From NCBI RefSeq assembly GCF_905147045.1, contig NC_065902.1, positions 12,531,377 to 12,595,376 on the forward strand: 64,000 bases of DNA. Direction: 5' to 3'. The stretch is from Nymphalis io (lineage: Eukaryota > Arthropoda > Insecta > Lepidoptera > Nymphalidae). The notes beneath the pieces are model-generated. The model did no database searches. It had not been told where the DNA came from and worked only from the letters and a program-made list of their open reading frames with translations. Both the position numbers and the translations under genes were made by a program. Each line of letters begins with the position of its first letter. Within the stretch, counting starts at the first letter, position 1. This document shows, piece by piece, positions 41,461-53,390 of the stretch.

Positions 41461-42006
41461 TCTATATGTAACACTGTATGTATAATTTTATGGGACCAAT
41501 TCTCTCTTTCATTTATTATTAAATAATTTAACTTATGGTAATAAATCGCTCATAAAGAGACGAAGGTATTTTGTGAAAACACCTTTTTCTCAAAAAACAC
41601 ACCAACTATCACAGGAATAAAATAATAGAAAGTTGTTAAGCTTTTTTCCGTCTTAATTTGAAATTCGTCTAAAATATATAGATTACATGAATATCCCCAA
41701 AAGTAGCAGACTTAAATCTGTTCAAACATCTGTGATTGCAATTCATCTCGTGTTGAACTGCAAAGAGAAATGTGAACACATCTGCACGACTTGGAAGAAG
41801 TTATACATATCTTACAATATTAAATGGGACATTTTTGTATATAAATCTATATTATATATCTCGCAAATGCCTCTTATATTTTTTATCAAATTATATATTT
41901 AATCGTTCTGGTACTATAATTTATTGTGTAGGCTAATTAAAATGAGTAAACATTTTAATCTTGATATATTATATTTTATAGAGCTATTAATTGTATTGAT
42001 GATGAT
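41461..42006. other. AT-rich stretch, no gene seen
   Basis: Open frames are short and AT-driven. Nothing further. Confidence 0.4.
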
Positions 42007-42245
42007 GTAATGTGAGAAGGTTTGAAACTGCTTCAATGCGAGATGGTGTAATACACATGTGGCAGAATTTCAGTAAAATTAGACACGTGCAGGATTCCTC
42101 ACGATGTTTTCCTTCACTGTCAAGTACGAGATGAATTATAAACACAAATTAAGCACATGAAAGTTCAGTTGTGCTTGTCTGGGTTTGAGCTCACGATTAT
42201 TGGTTAAGATACATGCGTTCTAACCACTAGGTCATCTCGGCTTTA
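42007..42245 (-). mobile_element. SINE type B, tail-truncated
   Basis: Minus-strand copy from AGAAGGTTTGAAACTGCTTC to CACTAGGTCATCTCGGCTTT (head). Diverged. Confidence 0.8.
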
Positions 42246-43093
42246 TGATTCAATTGAATAATTCATGAAGTAATCGATTTGTCACTAACGGTATACATGT
42301 AAGCATTTTTTTTATTTCAATGAAGGATTACAAATAAATAAACTTAAGGTTGCTCTGTAACCAAAGAACATTTAAAGTTTATTATTCCACATGTCTTATC
42401 CTTCACAATCCCTTATTACTTTTTAGCTAAAAAAAACTTTTTAAAACATCATATATCTTAACGTCATTCCGATTTGTTTTTAATTAGCACAGATAAACTA
42501 TTACCGAAACTAAAATGCCAGCGCGAAGGTAATCATAGCAAACATTAAAGAAATATTACGATTATTTCTTTACATACATGTATACAAAAATATATTTAAA
42601 GACTCTTTTTAGAGTGATAGTTCTATATAGATTTTATTTTTATTTCTAAAACATTCAACCGCTTGCCTAATAATAATACCATGAATAGTCATCGTTCTCA
42701 TTCTGGCTATTTAAGCATAGACCTTTGCCCAGCGGTTGACTAATTATAATGGAGTATTTACGTTTACATGTCAGAATGAATACCTAAAAAGGTACCGTCA
42801 AACAATAAAATAAATTTATTAATATAGTATTTTATAACACATCTATTCATGTATTCGTCCCTTAAAACTCTAGGGAAACAGGATCCCTTTATCTGTGATC
42901 TTATCAATAAGCCCTCGATCGGGTATTCACATTCAAGCATCCGTTGCGGATAAAATATTCCTTCGTTTATGTAATCATTTATAATCTTGTTGATAAAATC
43001 TGATTTCAGTAAACGTGTACTAAGCTATTCAATTATTTTATTATTTGTTTCATTTACTGTCTAGACGACTGAGTAGCTTGATTAAATAGCTAT
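42246..43093. other. AT-rich stretch, no gene seen
   Basis: No coding or repeat signal that I can defend. Confidence 0.4.
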
Positions 43094-43325
43094 TACTTGG
43101 TGGTAAGTTGGTAGGTACCACCCACTCATAATTTATTCTACAGCTAAACAGCACAATTTAGTATTGTTAGGTAGGTTTGAGGCGTGAGCGAACCAATGTT
43201 TAACCACATACTACCACAGGCATACACATGACTTCTTAGTTGGTTATTTGTTGCCTAGTTTGGTGGCGTATTAACGGTTGGTACAGTCGGTACCACCTTG
43301 GTAACCACTTACCATAATATAGTTT
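43094..43325 (+). mobile_element. SINE type A, old copy
   Basis: ACTTGGTGGTAAGTTGGTAG head, TAGTATTGTTAGGTAGGTTT, and a GTAACCACTTACCATAATAT tail. Strongly diverged with small deletions. Confidence 0.7.
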
Positions 43326-43384
43326 ATTTCCTGCCTGCGTACTTAATATTTTTTTTATCATGAATAGAAATGAAACGCTGGCGC

Positions 43385-43667
43385 GTTTGGCCGTTGTCTT
43401 GCCTTATGTTAAGCATCAACGCATCGTTAGAGCAATCCTGCCAACCTTCGAAGCCTGGATGAGACGAAAGCGACACCTTCCGATTTACGCAGGTAATGAC
43501 CGGTCACGGTTGTTTTGGATAATACCCGTGTAAGATCGGACGCGAATTGACGGTGATATGTCACCACTGTGGTGCAGATTGGGACGCCGCTCAGCATACG
43601 TTGGAGGCGTGCCCCGCGTGGAGTGCGGAGAGGGAGATTCTGATCCGTTTAGTCGGATAAGACTTGC
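43385..43667 (+). mobile_element. R1-type LINE ORF2 C-terminal fragment with zinc finger
   Basis: The frame reads TQVMTGHGCFG, stop, YPCKIGRELTVICHHCGADW, then DAAQHTLEACPAWSAEREIL. The CHHC...H...C finger followed by CPAW is the usual C-terminus of R1-clade LINE ORF2. One stop interrupts it. The fragment ends in a short minus-strand SINE scrap (43668-43690) fused to the RTE. Confidence 0.75.
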
Positions 43668-43690
43668 GAATATCTGATGAGTGGGTGGTA

Positions 43691-46144
43691 TCCCTCCCTT
43701 AATGGCAGATGCGCCCAAAAAAAAGCTCGTCTGGGTAGGTACCACCCACTCATCAGATATTCTACCGCAAAACAGCAATACTTGATATTGTTGTGTTCCG
43801 GTTTGAAGGGTGAGTGAGCCAGTGTAATTACAGGCACAAGGGACATAAAATCTTAGTTCCCAAGGTTGGTGGCGCATTGGATATGTAAGCGATGGTTGAC
43901 ATTTCTTACAATGCCAATGTCTAAGAGCGTTGGTGACCACTTACCATCAGGTGGCCCATATGCTCGTCCGCCTTCCTATTCTATAAAAAAAAAGGCCCCC
44001 AGTTACCGGCAAGCCCGCTAGGCCCGACCAAGGTAGCGGTCGCGGTATCGGCAGGGCAGGGGGTGCTAAGAATCACCGGTTCACGGCAGGCTACCGTATA
44101 AAACGACTGCACATGGCAACGTATAATGGACGTATAATGAGGCTGGACCATCACCTCGCCGAATTAGAAGTAGAGTTAAGTCATATAAACTGGCATATAC
44201 TGGGGTTATCTGAAGTCCGAAGACAGGGGGAGGACACGATAACTCTAGAGTCCGGTAACTTACTCTACTTCCGCGAAGGTGATAACCTCTCCCAGAGTGG
44301 TGTCGGTTTTCTAGTCAAAAAGGATCTCATTAGCAGCATTGTGGAAATCAGTAGTGTGTCGAACCGGGTAGCGTACCTTGTCCTAAAACTTTCCGACAGG
44401 TACTCCCTGAACACAGGTTGTACAGGTATATGCGCCAATTTCGGCATACTCTGATGATGTGGTAGAAGCGATTTACATGGACATCGCAAAGGCCCTCAAC
44501 AACGCCTCGAAGGCCCACTACAATGTTGTTATGGGAGACTTTAATGCTAAAGTGGGAGTACAAGATAGCGGTGAATCGAAAGTCAGACCTTACGGCTTGG
44601 GCTGCAGAAATCACAGGGGGCAAATGCTGGTAAACTTTCTCGAAGCGCAGGGGCTTTTTTTGATGAATTCTTTCTTTCAAAAGAAGCCTCAGAGGAGGTG
44701 GACCTGGCGAAGCCCCGATAACGTGACAAGGAACGAGATAGACTTTATCATTTCGAATAAAAGGTACATATTTAGAGATGTTTCAGTGATCAACAGGTTT
44801 AATACCGGAATTGATCACCGCTTGGTTCGAGGCACTCTAAATATCAACTTAAAAGCCGAAAGATCGAGAATGTTGAGGTCTACTCTCCGACCTACCATGC
44901 TCCAAGCTGCTCAAGGCTCCGAAAACTTCCAAATGGAACTTCAAAATCAATTCACCGCGTTGGAAACCGTAAGCAGCATTGATGAGAAAACCGACACGCT
45001 GGTCAAAATACTGCAAAACACATCCCGCAAGTGTTTTCCGCCACAGAGAAGAGACAACGCACCAAAACTCTCTGCTGAGACACTCGAGCTCATGAGAAAA
45101 CGACGAGAACTACCATCGTTTTTGTCAGATAAGGCCTTAAATCGAACAATAAAAACGCTGACGCGACGCGATCTCCGACGCTCCAATACCCTTGCCATCA
45201 AGGCTGCGATTGAGCAAAATCGGGGATCGAAAGTGTTCGCTCGCAAGTTTGGGAGGCCGCATCTGACAAAACTTAAAACTGAAAATGGTAGGGTCGTTAC
45301 CTCTAGGCCTGAGATTGTCGGAGAAGTAGAGAGGTTTTATGGGCAGTTGTTCTCTTCAAGATCGGATAAACCCGTGGGAATCAGTATTGATGACCAGCGC
45401 GCCCCTCTTACGCGCCATTACTCCGAGGAGCTCCCGGTCGTTGACCAAAGCGAGATTAGGGCGGCTCTAGAACAGCTTAAAAACAACAAAGCTCCGGAAG
45501 ATGACGGAATCACAATAGAGTTACTTAAGGCAGCCGGGACTCGGTCCTGAAAGAGCTAGCAAGCCTCTTTAATTCCGTCATCCAACATGGCAAGACCCCG
45601 GAAACGTGGAGCGGGAGTGAGGTGGTACTGTTTTTCAAGAAAGGTGATAAAACCCTCTTGAAAAACTACAGACCAATCTCCCTCCTGAGTCACGTGTATA
45701 AGCTGTTCTTAAGAGTCGTGAATGATGAATTGACGAGTTCAAGCCAGAGCAAGCCGGCTTTTGATCAGGCTACAGCACCGTGGACCGCATCCATACTGTT
45801 CGGCAGATTGTGCAGAAGACCGAAGAGTACAATCAGCCGCTGTGTATGGCATTTGTGGACTACGAGAAAGCCTTCGACTCCATCGAAACCTGGGCAGCGC
45901 TCGACTCATTGCAGAGATGTCATATCGATTGGAGATATATCCAGTTACTGAGATGTCTGTACAACGCCGCTACAATGACTGTCCACATCCAGAACTGTAA
46001 GACGAAGGCGATCCAACTGCGCAGAGGGGTGAGACAGGGGGATGTAACATCCCCGAAACTGTTCACCAACGCGTTGGAAGACGTTTTCAAGACGCTGGAT
46101 TGGACTGGGTATGGAGTCAATGTAAACGGCGAGTACATTTCACA
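43691..46144 (+). mobile_element. RTE-clade LINE (copy 2), broken
   Basis: Starts within the RTE 5' region (CCTCCCTTAATGGCAG), hit by a SINE at 43725-43993 in an A run of the first codons, then continues. The endonuclease frame is 44113-44454, and a 4-nt insertion near 44410 shifts it. The second frame, 44459-45550, has the MGDFNAKVG box, NEIDFIISNKR and DHRLVRGTL (GSDH is GIDH here). A 1-nt loss near 45541 and TGA near 45762 break the reverse transcriptase. It is cut at 46144, inside the sequence before FADD, by the dispersed block. Confidence 0.9.
43725..43993 (+). mobile_element. SINE type A, head-truncated, inside RTE copy 2
   Basis: Begins at GCTCGTCTGGGTAGGTACCA (head missing) and ends with a 9-A tail directly before GGCCCCCAGTTACCGGCAAG of the RTE. 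The uninterrupted RTE at 58 kb has an A7 run at this point, so the SINE landed in that run. Confidence 0.9.
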
Positions 46145-46452
46145 ACGGTATAATTTCATAATACAAAATCATTGAGCGGATAATGTACTTAAGTTTTTTT
46201 TGTGAAACGAATAAAGAAATATGAAAAATAATAATGTTACAAATTGAAAATACATATGAAGAAAACTAACACGAACAGTTCACGAAGATTATCGTGAACT
46301 GTAGAAGTGATGTATTAATCAAATGATAAAAAAGATAGGTGATAAAAGTTAAATGCGTTTTGTTACGTGGCGATTGAAAACCAGCGTTAAGATAGCATCC
46401 TCAATATTGGTATCGATATTCGATTTGTTGCAACACATTATATATGAAATAT

Positions 46453-46660
46453 TAACCATCCATTAGATCTCCAATACACCATCGACCTTGGGACCTTAGA
46501 TGTTCTTTCCCTTATGCGTGTAGTTACACTGCCTAACCACCTTTCAAACCGGAACACAACAATACTTAATATTGCTGCTTGGCGGCATATGTGATGAGTA
46601 AGTGCTAAATACGCAGATAGACTTGTACAATACCAGATAGCCCTTCCAAGTAGAACAGTA
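46453..46660 (-). mobile_element. SINE type A within dispersed block copy 2
   Basis: Near-identical to 8976-9183, with a G to A change in AGATAGACTTGTACAATACC. Confidence 0.75.
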
Positions 46661-46665
46661 TGTAT

Positions 46666-46978
46666 AACAGTTACCGTAACAGCCTGTGAATGTCCCACTG
46701 CTGGGCTAAAGACCTCCTCTCCTCTTTTTGAGGAGAAGGTTTGGAGCTTATTCCACCACGCTGCTTCAATGCGGGTTGGTGGAATACACATGTGGCAGAA
46801 TTTCAGTGAAATTAGACACATTCAGGTTTCCTCACGATGTTTTCCTTCACCGTAAAGCACGAGATGAATTATAATCACAAATTAAGCACATGAAAATTCA
46901 GTGGTGCTTGCCCGGGTTTGAACCCACGATCATCGGTTAAGATTCACGCGTTCTTACCACTGGGCCATCTCGGCTCAG
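46666..46978 (-). mobile_element. SINE type B within dispersed block copy 2
   Basis: Near-identical to 9190-9500, with differences such as ACACATTCAGG in place of ACACATGCAGG. Confidence 0.88.
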
Positions 46979-47058
46979 ATAAAACAGTCATAATTATTAT
47001 AATAATTATAAATGCATTGAATATTCTTTTCTTATATATTTCATTTCAATTCATTATA

Positions 47059-48187
47059 TTAGGTCCGTACATATGAAATTAGCGTTTTGTCGTACTGACC
47101 ACTTTGATATGAAATATCTCCTCTTTGGTTAAGAATCCCAAATTTATAAATTCATTTAGCTGGTACATTTGAGTTTTAAAAACAGTCATTAATTTGTTTT
47201 TTTCCTCATTATTTTTTTCTTTGGCGTCGCTTATTACCGCACAATGGAACATGAAATATCGGTATATTTAGGAGTACGAGTTCTACCGTGACACCAGTAC
47301 TTCAGAAACAGCTCGAAGGATTAATGATATGTACGGCGCTGATGTCGCAAAATAAAGCACGGTACGTTTTTGGTTTCAACGTTTTCGTTCTGGAAATTTC
47401 GATCTTCAGAACCAACCCCGTGGACGGCCGGAGACCAAAGTGGAAAATGAAGAATTAATAAAACTGTATTTATCTACTTGAAGCAAATCGGGAAACAAAC
47501 TTAAACGATGGGTACCTCATGAATTGAGTGAATCGAATTTGCAAACACGCGTCGACTGCTGTGTTACTTTGCTCAACCGACACAATAATGAAGGGATTTT
47601 AAATCGAATGATTACTTGTGATGAAAAGTTATATTATAATGTACGATAATCAAAAGCGCTCGTCGCAATGGCTGAACCCTGGAGACCCAGCCAAATCCTG
47701 CCCTAAACGAAAATTGACTCAGAAAAAGTTCAAGTAACTTTTTTTTGAGTGTTTGGTGGACTAGCGCCAGAGTCGTTCACTAAAGCTTTCTAAATCTGGC
47801 CAAACGATTACGGCAGATATCTATTGTCAGCAACTGCAAACCATGAAGCAAGAACTAGCTGCTAAACAACCGAGATCAGCCAATCGCTCTAGGCCACTGC
47901 TGCTTTACGACAACGCAAGACCACACACTGCACAACAAACAACCAATAATCATCTAACGAGCTACAATTTGAATGTCTGCGATATCTACCACACTCCCGG
48001 GATCTTGCTCCAACAGATTACCATTTTTTCCGGAATTTGGACAACTTCTTAAAAGGAAAAAAAATCAACTCCGATGCGGCAGTCCAAATCGCCTTCAAAG
48101 AGACTATTGATTCTCGCCCCCATGGTTTTTTTTAGTAAAGGGATTAATGAACTACCTATGATATGGCAAAAGTGCATAGATAACAAC
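47059..48187 (+). mobile_element. mariner-like transposon, right end missing
   Basis: Starts after TA with TTAGGTCCGTACATATGAAA. Transposase pieces: the start MEHEISVY near 47252, ETARRINDMYG-like text, the ITCDEK box near 47610, LLLYDNARPHTAQQT near 47900 (second catalytic Asp), and the region of the third Asp near 48000 with frameshifts. It stops matching the 37.6-kb copy after ATAGATAACAA near 48187, so the right inverted repeat is gone. The open frame 47843-48052 is part of it. Confidence 0.88.
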
Positions 48188-48261
48188 GTTCACACAAACA
48201 AAATCTCAGGATATCATATTGTGGTTTCAAATCCAATCACCATTGAATTTTAATATACTTA

Positions 48262-48420
48262 ATATGTGTTTATACTATATCGTGTGCTCGGCAAAGATGG
48301 AAAACATCATGAGAAAACCTGTATGAGTCGAATGTCTTTGACATTCGACCACCTGTATATCCAGAACCCCGTATTGGAGGACCGTGGTGGAACAAGCTCC
48401 AAACCTTCGCCTCAAAGTGA
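48262..48420 (+). mobile_element. SINE type B relic with internal hairpin
   Basis: GGAAAACATCATGAGAAAAC and TGGTGGAACAAGCTCCAAAC are type B. Between them GTCGAATGTC and its exact complement (48327-48349) form a hairpin absent from other copies. Confidence 0.6.
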
Positions 48421-48519
48421 CCACATTGCATACCTGACCCCACCCCCACTCTCATACAGTCAAGTGTTTTTCGATTTTAACTTCTATTTGATAATAAACA
48501 TATATTATATACACGATAC

Positions 48520-48690
48520 AAAAGCCGAGATGGCCAACTGGTACGAACGCGTGAATCTTAACCGATGATAGTGGGTTCAATCTGCATGTGTATTCTACCA
48601 ACCCGCATTGGAGCAGCGTGGTGGAATAAGCTCCAAACCTTCTTCTCAAAAAAGGGAGAGGAGGCCTTAGCCCAACAGTGGGAAATTCAC
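48520..48690 (+). mobile_element. SINE type B with internal deletion
   Basis: Head AAAAGCCGAGATGGCCAACT with B box remnant GTGGGTTCAATCT, joined directly to CTGCATGTGTATTCTACCAA and the tail. The middle 90 bp is lost. Confidence 0.75.
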
Positions 48691-50800
48691 AGGCTTTTAC
48701 GGTTTATACACCATGCCTTATTTTCCACGCTCTTGACTTTACTAAGGTCGAAACAAATGAAAATAATTTAAAAATCTTTTTTGCTTTTCTGTGATATCGG
48801 ACCGTAATAAAAAAAAAGAAAATTGCTTCCAAGTCCAGAAGTTAAGTAAACTTAAGTAAAGGGAGCGAGAGTCAGAGACTAATGACCTAATCCTGGTGAC
48901 CATAAAACCTAAGTTAGAACGGTCGGTCTCTGAAAAAACAACGAGTAATTTACTTACTAGCAATAATTTGCACGAGATGAAATATCGTGATCATTATTTA
49001 CGAATGTTGTAACCTAAAACTGAATATATTAATTATTTTAACACTGTATTTAGAATTTGCGGTTAATATATATATATTTTTTTAATTTATTTAAGGATAA
49101 GATAATTTAATTTAATTAACATACATTTAATTTAGCGAAAAATAATGTTGAGTTTCTTGCCGGTTCTTTTTGGTAGAATTGCCATTCCAAAACGGTGTAA
49201 TTATCTTTCTTAATACGAAAGCGAAAACTACCCCATGGAAAATAAGAGTTAAAGAATTAAGAATGTATGTATATTACTGTAAAGGTGAATTGAAAAATAT
49301 ATCATAATATAAAATATAACTAGAAATGTAACAAAGGGTAACCAAGAACTATTAATTATTTTGAGAAAGGACAATTTTATTCTTTATAGTACTTACCTTA
49401 AATATACAATGAACTTGACTATGGAGCGTATCCTCAATAAATTAATGTACTTTTCAAGGCCCTTGTAATTAAATTGAAATTTATGTAGTAGTAACATATG
49501 TAATATATTATATTTTTTTGTCATTTAGTTTTAATCTAATATACATATGAAAGAATAACTGACTGACTGACATAATAACGCACAATCTTAACTACTAGGG
49601 CTTGCACCTTGACATATTGCATACGGGTTTCTGTTACATAGTAGGTTAGTACTAAGGAAAGATTTTTAAAAATATAACCCTTAATGTAATGATAGATGGA
49701 AGCTTGTATAAAAATCCTTCATTATTGAAGAAAGAGCTATGAAAATTGGTACTTAGCAATTCTGAATTATGACGCGAACAAAAACCGCGGGTAAAGGTAT
49801 TATATACATATATAGTGATGCAGGCATTTTAAAAATAGATGAGCAGTCCGTTGCCTGATGAATTAAAAAAATAGTTTGTCGAGATGGTATTTTCTAAAAA
49901 AAATTCACTAAACACACACACACACACACACACACAAAATTTTGATACATGTAATACTGAAAACTAAGGTAGGGTTTTTTTTCGATTTGACTAGGAATAA
50001 TATCAAAGAAAAGATTTCCAAGACGAAATGTCTCGGAATAAATTCTCGTCTCATTCGTCAGCGTCTTCCTTTATTATCTTCCTACATGAAGACCAAAAGG
50101 TAGATTATGGATTCAATTACATGAAATGTCTGCGGTTTGACAGAAAGTCAGGAATGAAATTAAAATCGATAAATTGAACTCGATAGAAGATGGTTTGTAG
50201 AATCAGACTAATACTATAAATGCAAAAGTTAAGTGTCAGTTACAGTTTCCAAACACTTGTGTCCGTGCCAGTTATCGTTTTTTTTTCGTTCCGATTTTGC
50301 GAATTTGAATTTAAATACATTATTCTTATATATGTACGATTTATTTAATATTGCACCTCTTTCTCACCTCGTTTTTTTTTTTTATTTACAGCTGTAAACC
50401 CAGCGACTTGTATAAATTTGTTACCTCTAAATCTAATCTAAATCACTAAACCGATCTTTGTGATTTTTGGATAAGAACATATATAAGCAAATATATTTTC
50501 AGGTGAAGTCAAACTGAACAGCTAGTGCTAAATTCCTTATCGTTTATTGAAAGTCTGGAAAGAGACAGTTTTCTTTTTATCTAGCCTTTTTTATCATTAT
50601 TGGCACGATTTTATCATTACGAAATCACGATCGAAGCTTCTAGAATATTTATATTAAAACAGGGAAAGTTGAAATGATTATGAGAGAACTTATGTGGTTA
50701 CGTTCAAGTTTGTACAGTTTTATTTTCCGGTATAAGAGAAGTAATGCTGTTTCGTGTAATCAGAGACTTAGTTATCTTAATCACTTATATTAATATACCG
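48691..50800. other. AT-rich stretch with old repeat tails, no gene seen
   Basis: 49549-49800 (AACTGACTGACTGACATAAT, ATTGCATACGGGTTTCTGTT, GACGCGAACAAAAACCGCGG) is a decayed lepidopteran repeat tail. A (CA)n tract lies at 49912-49936. Nothing coding. Confidence 0.45.
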
Positions 50801-51150
50801 CTGCCTCGTTGGTCTCGTGTCTAGATATGAGGCCGCTAGCCTGAAGGTTCTGGTTATTGGGTTTCCTGAAGTTATTGGGTTTTTCTGTCAAAAAATTCTC
50901 AGTAACAGCCCGGGGTCTGGAAGTTGGAAGAGTGTACACTCCAGTGCTTCGGATAGCACGTAAAGCCGTTAGTCCTGCGCCAGAACTCCGTTCATGTCGG
51001 ATTGCCGTCCCATCGGATTATGAGAGCTAGGGAATAGAGAGTGCACCTGTGTGCGCACACACTTGTACACTATAATTTGTGCTGTGCAGTTGGCTAATCT
51101 CTCTTGAAATTAGCCACCGTCACCGAAACTGGTCTGGAGGATCTTAATAT
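50801..51150 (+). mobile_element. SINE type C
   Basis: Third copy of the family: CTGCCTCGTTGGTCTCGTGT head, TAACAGCCCGGGGTCTGGAA, ATTGCCGTCCCATCGGATTA, and an ACTGGTCTGGAGGATCTTAA end. It has a local duplication of TTATTGGGTTT near 50853-50883. Confidence 0.75.
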
Positions 51151-52165
51151 ATGTGATTGTAAATATCATATTATATCTTGGTTATATCTTGTAAAATATT
51201 CCGTCAGTAGACCAAAATGATAACCAAGGTATTTCATAACCAAGAATAGTTAAGGTTTGATAATTTCATGATTTGCCATTTATTGTATAGTATTTTCAGT
51301 ACAAAAAACATAAAACGTCATTGCAATTTGTTAGTAAAATGCTATAAAGACAATCGTATTATGCATATATGTACCTATTGAGTTGAAACTGCAGTAATAT
51401 GAATGTGTGTTTTTACTACGAGATAAAATTGCTTAATTACCTTCTATATAAATCCTTGACACGTAATATCATCAAATGTATACTGACAGTATATGCCCGT
51501 ACTATGTAAATATAAAAAAAATTAAATTTTAAATCAATACAATCTGCATTCAATTATTACACAAATATTATTATTACAAAAGATAACTATATGAATTTGA
51601 TTAAGGCCCTTTTTTAAATCAAATTACCTTCTTAAAATAAAGTTAATACTTTAATATGTTAACTTAAAACATCTACTTATTAGTTGTTCCTAAATATACA
51701 ATTATTACCTATTACAAATTTTATATTTAAAATCTTCTGCGTATCATTTTAATCTCATTGAATAAATGAACCTGGGTTATATACATGTTAAAGCTGTTGA
51801 TACGTTTGCAATAAAACAATGCCGATGTAATAACATTTATAGTATTAAACTTCAATGGATAAACTACACATCTCAACTCAATTAGGTTCGTTATAACCTG
51901 ACCAAGTTCCCAATGGACTTGTAACCATACTGGCCTCGATAACGGACTGACTTCTATATTGCACTCCCCTCTACACTTTATTGGAGCTATAAATTGCAGA
52001 TGTAGTGATAATATTGAGAACATAACGTTCAATAGCTGTACGGTGTATGCTTATGAATGTGACATTACATGATATGACATAACGCATATTACAAAGATAT
52101 GCTTTATTGGGAACCTTTTCTTTTTGTTATAATCTGTTATTTGCCTTTATAAGTACCTTTCTTTA
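51151..52165. other. AT-rich stretch, no gene seen
   Basis: The 101-codon minus frame at 51727-52032 has no recognisable domain, no splice context and AT-biased codons. I do not call it. Confidence 0.4.
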
Positions 52166-52299
52166 AATTACTAGCTGTCCGCCCCGACTTCGATTGGTTA
52201 AAATAAGAATTTAATCCGGTGTATTTTTTAATCAATAAAGTATAATCATTCTTCAATCGATCTATTCACTCATACAGTAAAGTGGTGGGGGCCTATAAT
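52166..52299 (+). repeat. Helitron-type repeat end
   Basis: TTACTAGCTGTCCGCCCCGACTTCG-type opening (52170 onward) is the diverged form of the ACTAGCTG...GCCC(G)CGACTTCG motif also at 53490. In Lepidoptera this motif marks the edge of a widespread Helitron-like repeat. Assignment from memory of the motif. Confidence 0.45.
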
Positions 52300-53390
52300 A
52301 ATATATATGCATAAAGCACCACAGTGCGTATTTTTTATGCGTTTATTTATTTTCTTAGGTTATAGTTTTCTTAGGTTGTGTCTACGACTTCTATGTGTGA
52401 GTGGTGGCTTATCGTACATTCGTCGATATTATGAGACTGACCTTTTGAAAAAGGTGACCCGTTATTCGTTTTCTTTTTAATATTGGTAAATGGTCACCAC
52501 CACCCATAGACATTGTCACTATGAAAAATATTAACCATCTCTTATATCGCCTATGCACCACCAACCTTGAGACCAAAATTGTCCCTTGTGCCTGTAGTTA
52601 CACTGACTTCTTCTTTTGACAACAATACTAAATACTGCTGTATGGCGGTAGAATATGTGATAAACAAAGTACATACGGATGGAACATACGAAATCTTTGC
52701 GCTGGCTATTTCGCTATCGCATCGTTGGCCAATACCATAATATAAATTTTAGACACGATATAAGTCCTGTGTAAATTAAAACGATAAAAAAAAAACGTGC
52801 CATTGAGGAACCCGAAGGGACTCGGGGAGGAACGAAGTTCTTTGCGATATTTTCGCATGTGCGAATAGACTTCAGGACCAGATTTGAGACTGGATCCGTG
52901 CCGATGAGCAAGCCGGTCAATGGTTCTGTGGTGTGACAATTTCTGGTAGTTGCACTTTTTCTGATGTGCAACACATCCCGGCTGACTCATGTTTGAATTT
53001 GAGCGCATGACAATGGAGACATTCTTTAACCATAGCACCAAACAGCACTTTCGGATAAGTATTAATATTCAATATCTGGCTCGTAATCGAATGGGAGACA
53101 AAGGAACAAAGCGGATGTAAATTCTCGATGTATGTGTTTACTATGAACCGGCGCGCTTGTCTCCGTTCCAATTGTCATTCTTGATTTCGTTCAAATAAGC
53201 TCGTGCCTCTTGTGATTGAGATGCACGCAATTTCGACATGCTGACACGCACATTGTATTTGTTCATCTGTTCCTTGTGTTCTATTATTTCTCATGTTTAT
53301 TGCTTTATTCGTCCGATAGCCCAAATAGGCAGCTTTGCCTCTTGCTGGCATTGTTCACTGTAACACACACTCACATACAAATAGAGGAAA
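52300..53390 (-). mobile_element. Helitron remnant B (minus strand)
   Basis: Minus-strand order: MPARGKAAYLGYRTNKAINM start near 53361, a variable part, FGAMVKECLHCHALKFKHES and GMCCTSEKVQLPEI near 52960 (a Cys-rich box typical of Helitron proteins), then LLIGTDPVSNLVLKSIRTCE near 52890. It then passes into a type A SINE piece (52660-52485) and the 150-bp shared segment (52480-52300). Matches remnant A (36486-39119) in the same order, in opposite orientation. Several frameshifts and stops. Confidence 0.78.

Larger units (their letters stand above)
46144..47058. repeat. dispersed block, copy 2 (LINE-free)
   Basis: Matches 8668-9549 and then 10661-10698 without interruption: the 1.1-kb LINE found at 9550-10660 is absent (junction at 47021-47025). 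Includes the hairpin and minus-strand SINE types A (46453-46660) and B (46666-46978). Its left edge cuts the RTE. Confidence 0.88.

Noticed and set aside
51727..52032. 101-codon minus frame as a possible host gene
   Set aside because: No domain, no splice partners, AT-biased; kept as unsupported.
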